Of a stretch of DNA of 64,000 nucleotides, positions 55,751 to 64,000 are shown in pieces. Source of the stretch: Talinum fruticosum. Lineage: Eukaryota > Streptophyta > Magnoliopsida > Caryophyllales > Talinaceae. The notes under the pieces are model-generated. The model ran no database searches. It had not been told where the DNA came from and saw only the letters and a program-made list of their open reading frames with translations. A program made the position numbers and the translations under genes. Position 1 is the first letter of the stretch. Each line of letters opens with the position of its first letter. The DNA lies in NCBI GenBank assembly GCA_021018815.1, contig JAITYX010000125.1, positions 868,001 through 932,000 of the forward strand, in the 5' to 3' direction.

Positions 55751-56153
55751 TTATATCTTGGATGGATCAACTTTGATTTCCCTAAAATTGACAACATAGC
55801 CTAACAGACTTGCTCGAGGTTACCCCAAAGGCACACTTTTGGGGATTAAGACGCATGTTGTATTTTCTTAGTCTTTCAAAGAATTTTCCGAGGTCGAGTA
55901 AGTGGCCCGCCCTATCCTTGGACTTAATTATTAAGCCGTCCATGTAGACCTCGGCTTCCTTGTGGATAATGTCATGTAATAGCATTGTAGTTGTCCTTTG
56001 ATATGTTGTGTCGGCGTTCTTGAGCCCAAATGGCATCACCACATAACAAGTACGTCCCCATTGAGTGATGAAGGATGTCTTCTCCATGTCTTCTTTGGCC
56101 ATCTTCACCTGATTGTACCCAACATAGCCATCCATAAATAAAAGAAAAAGCAT
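55751..56153 (-). pseudogene. old gypsy reverse transcriptase, proximal part
   Basis: The frame 56153-55782 encodes DGYVGYNQVKMAKEDMEKTS, CYVVMPFGLKNADTTYQRTT, then YMDGLIIKSKDRAGHLLDL and KFFERLRKYNMRLNPQKCAF. The catalytic YVDD is YMDG here, so the second Asp is lost. The style (IKSKDRAGHL) is that of Tat/Athila-type gypsy elements. The gene is broken at 55750 by the CRM-like element and resumes at 49587. Its upstream side is cut at 56154 by a copia LTR. Confidence 0.82.
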
Positions 56154-56154
56154 A

Positions 56155-57560
56155 TGAAGGTTAGCTCTTGGAGAGGTTAAGTCACCCTTGAAGGGGGTAA
56201 ATAGGGTGATGGAAGATTTCGTGAATTAGCAAACAAATCTACACAACAAAGACTAAGAAAACAATTATGAGTCTAGATCGAACTCGGAAAGTACAAGACA
56301 CGGAAAATACGTGGAAACCCTCATGGGGCGAGAAAACCACGGACAGTGCTAATCCAAGTACCAAGTCAAATCCACTATTTTGAATCCACAAAATACAAGG
56401 ATCGACTCTTTACTGAATTGCTCCCTTAGACAATTCACTTACATAGTTTTTCCAAGACTTAGAAATTCCCTTATCTAATCTAGTACTTCCTAACCGAGGT
56501 AACCTTTACAACTAGGGAATAACCGAGCTGAGGTGATCCTTACAACTTAGTCAAGGGACTTAATAGAGGATAGAGAGAGTAGATGTGATTACAAGACTTT
56601 CTCTATACAACTCGGAAAGTATAAACTTATGAAGCTGGAGTTGTAAGCTAGAAGATTGAGTGAGGGTAGGTTATATTTTGTTCTCGCAATCTTCAAGTCT
56701 TGTAGGAAGGTTTCTATTTATACTGAGCAGGGCGAGTAGCCATTGAGACTTGTTCTAGACTTGTGAGCTTCATTAGCTGTTGTAACAGACTAGTCCGAGT
56801 CACTCGGAAAAGAACCGTTGCAACATGAAAGTTGCGCTTTGGTCCTTGGCTCGAAAAGTAGTCCATTCCACCGGTTCCGACCGAATTATGGGGTGGAAAC
56901 AACCGTTCGACCCAAAGTTGATGTTTACCAGATTTGGAAACAAACAACCCTAACACAGATGTCTAAGCGTTGTCCGAGAAAAGTTTTTTTCTATCTCGTT
57001 GATGTTTAATGGTTAGAAACCTAGGTTACTTTTGCTTTTCAAAATAAGATTAAAATACTTTAATTAACCTACAAAAGTAAATCAAAGTGGTACTCAAAGT
57101 ATAAAAATACTTTGGTCCAAGATTAGGCAAAGATAATAATTAATTCAAAATAATTAAGTGCTAAATTATCTTCATCCCGAAAGAATGAAAATTTTTGAGT
57201 CTAATATTCATTAGGTTCAAATTCCATCTTCGATCAATTCTCTAAATGATCAAGTTATTAAGGTTGAATAGTCGGAATGCATAAACTTGATCAAGTAAAT
57301 AATTTCATTCAATAAAATGACTTAAAGAGGAATTAACACGAGTAATTCATTTTCGGTTAGAACATTAAGTTAGTGCTCGTAATAGGAAGTTTTTGTGAAA
57401 TTATTTACTCATGTCATCTTTTTGAGTTGTGTCCGAGTAGGTCGAAACCCGGTTGAATGTGTTATACTTGAATAGATGTTTTCTAAGTAGGTCGGACAAA
57501 ATTGAAAACTTAAAGATGAGCTTCTTAAATACTTAGAATGTCTTGAAATCAAAACCATGG
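56155..57560 (-). repeat. copia LTR, cut by element 2 (copy G)
   Basis: It starts TGAAGGTTAGCTCTTGG and follows the family to ACTTAGAATGTCTTGAAATC near 57550, then stops where element 2's LTR begins at 57561. The missing last 90 bp or so should lie beyond element 2's other LTR, outside the window. The five bases before it are GCATA. It sits in the old gypsy reverse transcriptase gene. Confidence 0.82.
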
Positions 57561-59153
57561 TGAAGGTTTGCTCGGGGAGAGATCGAATCACCCTAGAGGG
57601 GGTGAATAGGGTGGTGGAAGATTTTTCCGAAAATCAAACACTTTTGATCAAGGCATATACAGAGGCGGATTCCGAGTCCGAAATGGGGTCGAAAAGTATC
57701 TACTCAAAATTGCGAGTAAAGAGTAACTTAGCGGATAAATCGAAACTTTGAATGCATCCGAGTCTAGAATGTACTCAAAAAGTGAAAACACGAAAGTACG
57801 TGGAAACCCTCCTGGGGCAGAAAACCACGGACCGTGCTAATACAAGCATGAAGTCAAATCCACTATTTTGAGTCCACAAAATACCGTAGACTGACCGAAC
57901 CCGAGTTGCTCCCTTATACAACTCTTTACAAGTTTTTCCTATACTCGGAAATTCCCTTATCCGATCTACTACTTCCTAGCTGAGATAACCCTTACAACTA
58001 GGGACAACTGAGCTGAGTTAACCATTCAATCAAGGGACCTTACTTAGACAAGTAAGAAAGAGAGTGTTCGTAACTAAGTACAAGACCTTACAACTCGGAA
58101 TATAATGAGTTGCAGAGTGGGAGTTGTAAGTAGAAGATTGAGAATGAATACAAAGACTTTGCTCAAGTATATGTATTAACAATAGGTTCAAGCAATCTTC
58201 AAGTCTTGAGAGTTGGCTTCTATTTATAGATGACCAAGCAAGCATAGCCGTTGAGTCCATCTTCCGACGAGGGTCTTTTGTGACCGTTGTTAAGAACTTT
58301 CCGAGTCACTCGGAAAGTATCCGTTGAGATATGAATGTTGGACAACGGTTCTTAACTCCTTTAGAAGCCCCAAAACCACTTGCGGTGTCTTGAAAGATAA
58401 GGTGGAAACCACCGTTAAGCTTAGCGTTTCGGTTTTCGGATTTGGAAACGAGATAGCCACGACACAATCTTTTGGGGCTAGGTCGGAGAATGGAAAAAGC
58501 CATGTCTCGCTGGTGATTTGACGTTTTGAAGCCGATTACTTTTGTATTTCAAAAGGTGTATCCTCGTTTGAATCACCTACAAAAGTAAATCAAATTGGTT
58601 CTCAAAGTATAAAATACTTTGGTCCAAGATTAGACACGAGATAATAATATAATTAAGATAATTAATTGACTAATTATTTGAGTCGAAAAAGAATGGAATT
58701 TTCCGAGTCTAATATCCATGAAACTCAAAATTGCATCCGAGTTAGTCTAAGCGAGAATCAAGTTACATAGAGAACATCGAGTGAAATAAACTTGATCTAA
58801 GTGTGGTTCGAGACTAGAAGTGCTGACTATAACAGAATAGAACCTATAATATGAAGTCGGACTCGAGTGCGGTTATGCGAATACTAGTCAATTGAACATG
58901 CGATAATTCTAAGTGATGAGAGACTCGGAGCTTGGTGTACGATAGTAAGTTTAGATATGTTTTCCGAGTCTTACAGAGACAAGTAGGAAGACATAAAATA
59001 AATGCTATATCACTTAGAAGAAATACTATATCACTCAGAAAAGTTTCTAAGGTATAGAGAATGACTTGAAATCAAAACTCTATAAGTGAGAAAACCTTAT
59101 ACCTGATTCCTTTGGTAGTACTCGAAATGTGCGGAGTAGAGTATGAGTCTTCA
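57561..59153 (-). repeat. 3' LTR of SIRE-like element 2 (copy H)
   Basis: It runs from TGAAGGTTTGCTC to GAGTCTTCA, 1593 bp. A TATA box on the minus strand is near 58238-58229. It enters copy G; the five bases before it are CATGG. Confidence 0.88.
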
Positions 59154-59465
59154 ATCTCCCCTTTTTGATGAAAGGCATTCCATACTTAAACGGAAACTTT
59201 GTTAGTGATATAGATCTATTTTTGTATACTTGCGTAGAAAATAAGACAAGTAAAGCAAGCTTAAAGTATCGGATTATAAAGGATATATACTCAGCAATGA
59301 AATAATGCTAACTCGACCATGGTTGCAATAAACAATAAACGCAGAGAATTTGAAGAGAATGCATTAATTCATTGAAGTTAAAGAAAGTACATACGAGAGA
59401 TAGGGATTGAGAAACTCCCCTAAACAAGACAATAAATTTTTCTATCTATATTCTCCCCCTTGCCT
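59154..59465 (-). promoter_or_regulatory. two polypurine tracts before the 3' LTR, element 2
   Basis: Next to the LTR the minus strand has AAAAAGGGGAGAT (59166-59154), the expected plus-strand primer. A second tract, GGCAAGGGGGAGAATA, is at about 59467-59450. Several polypurine tracts are a known feature of SIRE-type elements. Confidence 0.65.
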
Positions 59466-59929
59466 TTCAGCAAAAACAAAAAAAAAAAAAATCGGAAGAA
59501 TACATCAAGTAGTACATATTTGATGTCCGGACAAAAAGATAAGTAAAAGAAAACAGAATTCTAGGAGGAAGAAGAATCGCGAGACTTTGGAATTGTGACA
59601 CGAGTGCATGGTGTCTGCCTAAGAAGGAGAGGGGGTTGTCCGAGTGGAAAAGGAAGGGCGAGAGGTACGCCGGCGCTGGTAGGATCTTGACGATGTACTT
59701 GAGCGCGGTGAAGGGAGGAAATGGATTGCCGTCAAGGGCTCGGCTCCGAGTGGTCGACCCAGAACAAGAGGATCCAGCGGTTGCTCCCTATAGACCTCGG
59801 TAGGCTGGAGGGGTCTGCTCGGCTTGACCCGCTGCAGTTGTTTCTTGTGCAGCTAGGTCTTCGACCCACTCGCGACCGTTGTCCGAGCCGAGTACTTCCA
59901 GTTGAGCTGTAGGAGCAGTTTTATCCTCG

Positions 59930-61246
59930 GTTGTCCCTCCTTCTTCTTCTTTGTGTTGCTCCCCTTACATAGGAGGATCTGCCTCGACCGCGAGCTCCTC
60001 GGCTCTCGCTTCTTCCTGGCCGTCTTCTCCGTCCTCCCCGCTATCTCGAGGAGGAGGTCTTGGCCGGGCTCGAGGACGCTTCGGATGAGTCCGAGTCGCC
60101 ATGGTCCTGAGCTGCCTTGGACCTTGTCTCCTGGAGGAGCTCGATCGGCTCTTTCTGCTCCTTCACTAGAGTCTTCATCTCAAGGAGCACTTCTTGCTGC
60201 TCTCGGATTTGAGATTGGGCTGTTTTTGGTTGATGGCCACAGATCGATAGACAGTATTGAATGACCGGAGCATGTCCTTGAATTCCGAGGACACGGAGTT
60301 GATTTTGTCCAAGAAAGCGGAGGACAAAATGGAGGAGAAAGACTTAGAGACACCTGAGGTGGAAGCACCACCAAGTGGGGCAGGGAGAGAGAGAGGGGCT
60401 TCTTTCCGAGTCCGAGGCGAAGAAGGTGGCCTCGGCTACGAGTCGTGAACCCGGATACCGAGGTTGAGTTTCCTGGTACCCGTACCCTCGAAGTTCCTTT
60501 TGCCGATAACAATGGCAGCCTCGAAACGAGCGTTTGGATCTAAGGGGAGAGGAACTTTGAATTGTTTAAATACAAGGGTGAGAAGAGCACCGAAGGGAAG
60601 AGGGGTTTTCTTCTTATTTTGGAGTTGAGCTGGCACAGCTGCCATCTACTCAATGATGGAGGGGAAGAGGTCTACTTCGTAGCCCTCAAGAATGTCAAAA
60701 AGAGCTTTTAAATGCTTGGAGTTGGGGTTCTCCTTGCTTGGAATGCTGAGAGAAGAAGGTTCTCATTAGCAGGAAGCACGGAAGACGTGCTTCGACTTGA
60801 GCTGTCATTGAAAAATTTTTCCGTGACTCAGGGAACTCTTTTGTGTATTTTTCAAAGAAGTCGTCGGCGACTTCAGTGAAGGGAGTGGGGTTGCTGTTTA
60901 AGAAAAGAGAGGAGACCTTGAACAAGCGGTGGAGGAGAGAGGTGTTGATACGAATGGTAACGTTCGAACTCCGGAGGTTAGGACACCTTCGAGCTTGTCG
61001 GATGAGTGTAAAACTCGGAGACGAGTTCAGGATAAATGAATTCGCTGAAGTAAAGAAAACTATAAACACCGGTGGTTTGGATGTGTGGCAACCATAAGAA
61101 TTTTGTGGTTGGAAAGAACTTGTTGTCCAGACGTAAGATGCTTAGGTGACAACGAGTTTAGAGGAAGAAAAGCCTTTTTGGCTTTTTGTGCGTGGCTTCT
61201 TCGAGGAAGAGCCAAGAAAGTCGGGATGATTACCTCTCTTAGGCAT
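59930..61246 (-). pseudogene. extra gene after pol in SIRE-like element 2 (env position)
   Basis: It starts MPKRGNHPDFLGSSSKKPRT at 61246. With frame changes it includes TEVADDFFEKYTKEFPESRK (near 60870-60810), PLPFGALLTLVFKQFKVPLP (near 60590), then GGASTSGVSKSFSSILSS (near 60350) and a helical segment FLDKINSVSSEFKDMLRSF. A Glu/Asp/Ser-rich tail near 60130-59990 ends it. Element 1 has the same order at 14066-12742. No signal peptide or fusion-type membrane protein is evident. The LLTxxFKxFxVPL block is shared with proteins described as putative plant transposon proteins. Its role is unknown. Confidence 0.62.
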
Positions 61247-61488
61247 TTTGAAGGAGAAAAAGAGAAGTGAAACTTTGAGAGAGAGTAGAAGAGAGTAGGT
61301 CAACGAGAGTGAAAGAAAAAGAGTAGAAGAAACGAGTTAAGAGTAGTCGAGCTTACTTGAGATGAGCTTCACATCGCTTGAAAATGTCCGAGAGATAACT
61401 GTAGACGTAGAGAGCTTGCGCGAGAAGTTTTGCTTTCGAGAGGGAGAGTAAATGAAATGTAAAGTAACGAGACGAAGGCGAATAGGCG

Positions 61489-61498
61489 CTATTTATAG
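61489..61498 (-). promoter_or_regulatory. TATA-like box before the extra gene, element 2
   Basis: CTATAAATAG on the minus strand about 243 bp before the ATG at 61246. It is conserved in motif and distance with 14315-14324 of element 1. Confidence 0.45.
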
Positions 61499-61901
61499 GA
61501 AAAAGTAATCGTCCTTCAACGCAACACTGTTTGTATCCGTTCGACTCGGCTATTTCATCAGTCACCTCGGACCGGTGTGACAGTTCTCTTCTCAACGGTT
61601 CAAATTCGAGCGGTTTGACTTCCAACGGCTAGAAGTTTGATCACGACGAGCGAGAGAGAGAAGAAGATTTTTAAAAAAGTTCGAAATTCTCCACTCATCT
61701 AGAGATGATTCCGGAGATTTGATGTCCACTTTTCTCAACGTCTAAGTTTGACTCGGATAAGTTTTACGAGTGATTCGAAACAAAAAAAAATAACTATTAA
61801 CTCGAGTATCACGAATTCAACTGAACAAATGGTTATTAATGATTTGAATGCACAAAACACATAATCATGCAATGAAAGTTGTCACATAAGAAAGCACATA
61901 A

Positions 61902-62460
61902 TTATGCATTTAACATTCCAAGTTCATTCCTAATGAAACAGAACCGATCTTCACCAAGAGGCTTAGTAAAGATATCGGCTAATTGAAGATTAGTAGGAAT
62001 GAATTCAAGTTCGATATCACCTTTCTCAGAATGGTCTCTTATGAAATGATACCTGACCTCAATGTGTTTTGTTTTTGAGTGCTGAACTGGATTTTTGGTG
62101 ATGCTAATTGCACTTTGATTATCACACTTGATTGGAACCGATTTGAAGGCAAGTCCAAGATCTCTCAAGTGTTGCTTTATCCACAGAATCTGTGCACGGC
62201 ATGCTCCAGCTGCAATATACTCAGCTTCAGCGAGTTGATAGAGCTACTGAGTTTTACTTCTTTGAGTGCCAAGATATTAAGGATTGACCCGAAATTGGCA
62301 CGCTCCTAAAGTGCTCTTTCTATCAACTTTGTATCCAGCGTAATCCGCATCCGAGTATCCCCGAGAGTCAATTCCGAGTCTCTTGAGTACCATAGACCTA
62401 AGTTCCGAGTCCCTGCAAGATATCTCGAATATTCTCTTCACCGCAGTGAGATGTGATTAT
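61902..62460 (-). pseudogene. copia RNase H, element 2
   Basis: The frame 62168-61902 encodes DLGLAFKSVPIKCDNQSAIS, HSKTKHIEVRYHFIRDH and IFTKPLGEDRFCFIRNELGM, the C-terminal half of copia RNase H. The AEAEYI core lies just upstream (near 62225) in another frame. The end LGML is the natural pol terminus. Confidence 0.85.
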
Positions 62461-62529
62461 TTTGGATTAGCTTGGAATCTTACGCATAAACAAACACTGA
62501 ACATTATATCCGGCCGGCTGGAAGGAAGA

Positions 62530-63290
62530 TATAGCAAAGATCCAATCATACCTCAATAGAGTTTCGATCTATTGCCTTACCTTTCTCGTCCGAGTTAAGT
62601 TTTATACTTGTTGCTTATGGGTGTAGCTGCGTGCTTTGCATCTTGGAGATTGTATTTCTTAAGCAGCTCCTTGATATACTTTGATTGATGGACATAGATT
62701 CCATCTTTATCTTGTTTGATTTGTAGACCAAGGAAGAAATTGAGTTCTCCCATCATACTCATTTGGAATTCCGACTCATTAACTCGAAAAATTCTCGGCA
62801 CGGAATTTCATTAGTTGCTCCAAAAATTATATCATCAACATAGATTTGAACAATAAGGAAATCTTTCCCCTTGGTTTTTATAAAGAGGGTCTTGTCGATC
62901 TGACCTCTTCTAAAATCATTTTGAACCAAGAAATTGCTCAGTCTTTCATACCAAGCTCGGGAGCTTGTTTAAGACCATAAAGAGTTTTTGAAGTCCGAAA
63001 ACATGATTTGAAAATTCTGAGTTTTCAAACCCGGGAGGTTGCTCGACATAGACTTCCTCTTCAATAAAACCATTAAGAAATGCACACTTAACATCCATTT
63101 GATATAATTTGATACTCATGCTGGATGCAAATGCCAACAATATTCTAATGGCTTCAATTCAGTAACAGTGCAAAGGTTTCCCTATAACCAATCCCTTCTT
63201 CTTGATTGTACCCTTGAGCCACAAGTCTAGCCTTATTTCGACTACCAACCCCACTTTATCCAGTTTGTTCTTGAAAACCCATTTGGTTCT
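62530..63290 (-). pseudogene. copia reverse transcriptase, element 2
   Basis: Blocks: IKLYQMDVKCAFLNGFIEEE with VYVEQPPGFE (63130-63020), then IYVDDIIFGA (near 62850-62815, the catalytic motif) and ELNFFLGLQIKQDKDGIYVH (62745-62690). Frames shift between the blocks. Confidence 0.85.
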
Positions 63291-63340
63291 TATGACTGGG
63301 TGGTCGAAGGTCGTTTGGTCGAGTCCGGACTTGGTTTTTC

Positions 63341-64000
63341 CTATTCAAGCTCATCAAACACAACATGGATGCTTTCTTCCACTTTGTTAGTTCTCTTATT
63401 GAAAATGCGATAAGCTTTACTATGAGAAGAATAACCCGAGAAAGATACCTTCATTTGATCGAGCATCAAACTTGGCCAGGTGATCCTTACCATTGTTGTG
63501 AACAAAACACTTACATCCAAATGGTTTGAAATAGGAAATATTCGGTTTCTTCCCTTTGTAGAGCTCATAAGGTGTTTTCTTCAGAATGGGTCCGATGAGG
63601 CATCTATTCGAGTGTAGTTGGTCTGTGTTGACTGCCTAAGCCCAGAAATAGTAAGGTAAGTTGTGCTCAATCATCATTGTTCTTGCTATTTCTTCAAGAG
63701 TTCTGTTCTTTCTCTCCACTACTCCATTTTGTTGAGGAGTTCGGGCGCTAAGAAGTTGTGAGAGATTCCATTCTTGTCGCAAAACTCTAAGAATTCTTAG
63801 TAGTCAAACTCTTTTCCATGGTCGGTTCGATTCTCCGAATCCGAGTCTAAGACTCAACTTGGAATTTTCTCGCAGAGCTTGCTGAACTCCTTGAATGCTT
63901 CATTTTTGTGCTTAAGAGAACACACCCAGGTAAATCGTGAATAATTATCAATAATAACAAGTATATATGATTTACCTCCGAGGCTCTTAATAGGGATTTC
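63341..64000 (-). pseudogene. copia integrase, element 2, partial
   Basis: The minus strand encodes the region from the RTDHGKEF-like block (near 63830, damaged) and TPQQNG (near 63735) to NKRTNKVEESIHVVFDE at 63420-63360. The rest is beyond the window. It aligns with element 1's integrase at 16647-17285. Confidence 0.82.

Larger units (their letters stand above)
57561..64000 (-). mobile_element. SIRE/Maximus-like Ty1/copia retrotransposon, element 2, partial
   Basis: Seen on the minus strand from the 3' LTR (57561-59153) rightward: polypurine tracts, an extra gene, RNase H, reverse transcriptase and the start of integrase, which continues past the window. It is the same family as element 1, and the two align through the whole shared part. 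Frame errors are common, but the 3' end is complete here, so it shows what element 1 has lost. Confidence 0.88.

Noticed and set aside
1..56153. Endogenous pararetrovirus origin for the gypsy-type reverse transcriptases
   Set aside because: LTRs, primer sites, integrase and Gag of Ty3/gypsy type are present, and no movement protein is seen.
1..64000. CRISPR array, bacterial operon or organelle insertion
   Set aside because: No regularly spaced short repeats, Shine-Dalgarno-led gene series or organellar genes; the content is plant nuclear throughout.

Overview
The window is a block of nuclear DNA from a flowering plant, probably a eudicot. This follows from plant-type introns in the one host gene and from plant lineages of retrotransposons and DNA transposons. 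About nine tenths is transposable-element DNA in nested layers, nearly all carrying stops and frameshifts. I recognise one intact host gene, a CacyBP/SIP-type calcyclin-binding protein on the minus strand (five exons, 48926 down to 44584). I see no rRNA, tRNA, CRISPR or organellar gene block.

Left part (1-25484). A Ty3/gypsy element of Tat/Ogre type (minus; gag and protease, 5' LTR 2251-2829) abuts a PIF/Harbinger transposon with both standard genes on the plus strand: a DDE transposase (2926-4270) and a Myb/SANT-like partner (4735-6237). The partner gene is split. A solo copia LTR entered its last codons (6238-6256 plus 23169-24625, repeats GACTA/AACTA). A long gypsy element (6257-23168, repeats TGGAA/TGGAG) then entered that LTR. 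Inside the gypsy lie another solo copia LTR (9511-11071, AGGGG repeats) and a SIRE/Maximus-like copia element (12739-21295, minus) joined head to head to an inverted LTR of its own family (21296-22427). The Myb-like reading frame resumes at 24631 and ends at its natural stop at 24702.

Middle part (25485-44170). Two more solo LTRs of the same copia family (25897-27470; 40404-41987, ATTAT repeats), a 5.2 kb CACTA element with TCA target duplication carrying a plant En/Spm-type gene and a Ulp1-like protease remnant (28274-33485), a 5'-truncated L1-type LINE with RNase H (33986-36247), a short CACTA-like element (36608-38259) and a Mutator-like element with roughly 200-bp inverted ends (42593-43773).

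Right part (44173-64000). The CacyBP gene has a 3.3 kb first intron hosting a non-autonomous hAT-like element with perfect 15-bp TIRs and 8-bp target duplication. Upstream of the gene an old gypsy reverse-transcriptase gene is split by a CRM-like chromovirus with two LTRs (49588-55750). Next comes a copia LTR (56155-57560), itself interrupted by a second SIRE-like element (57561 to beyond the window end).

The elements do not act as a pathway; the layout records successive insertions. One copia family contributes at least eight LTR copies. Its two internal copies both carry an extra gene between pol and the 3' LTR, preceded by its own TATA-like box. I see no clearly new biological system. The strongest leads are that extra gene with its apparent internal promoter, the inverted-LTR hairpin, the Ulp1-bearing CACTA element, the in-frame recoverable Harbinger gene, and a recurrent CAG/CGG versus CGAG difference among LTR copies that may be a sequencing artefact.
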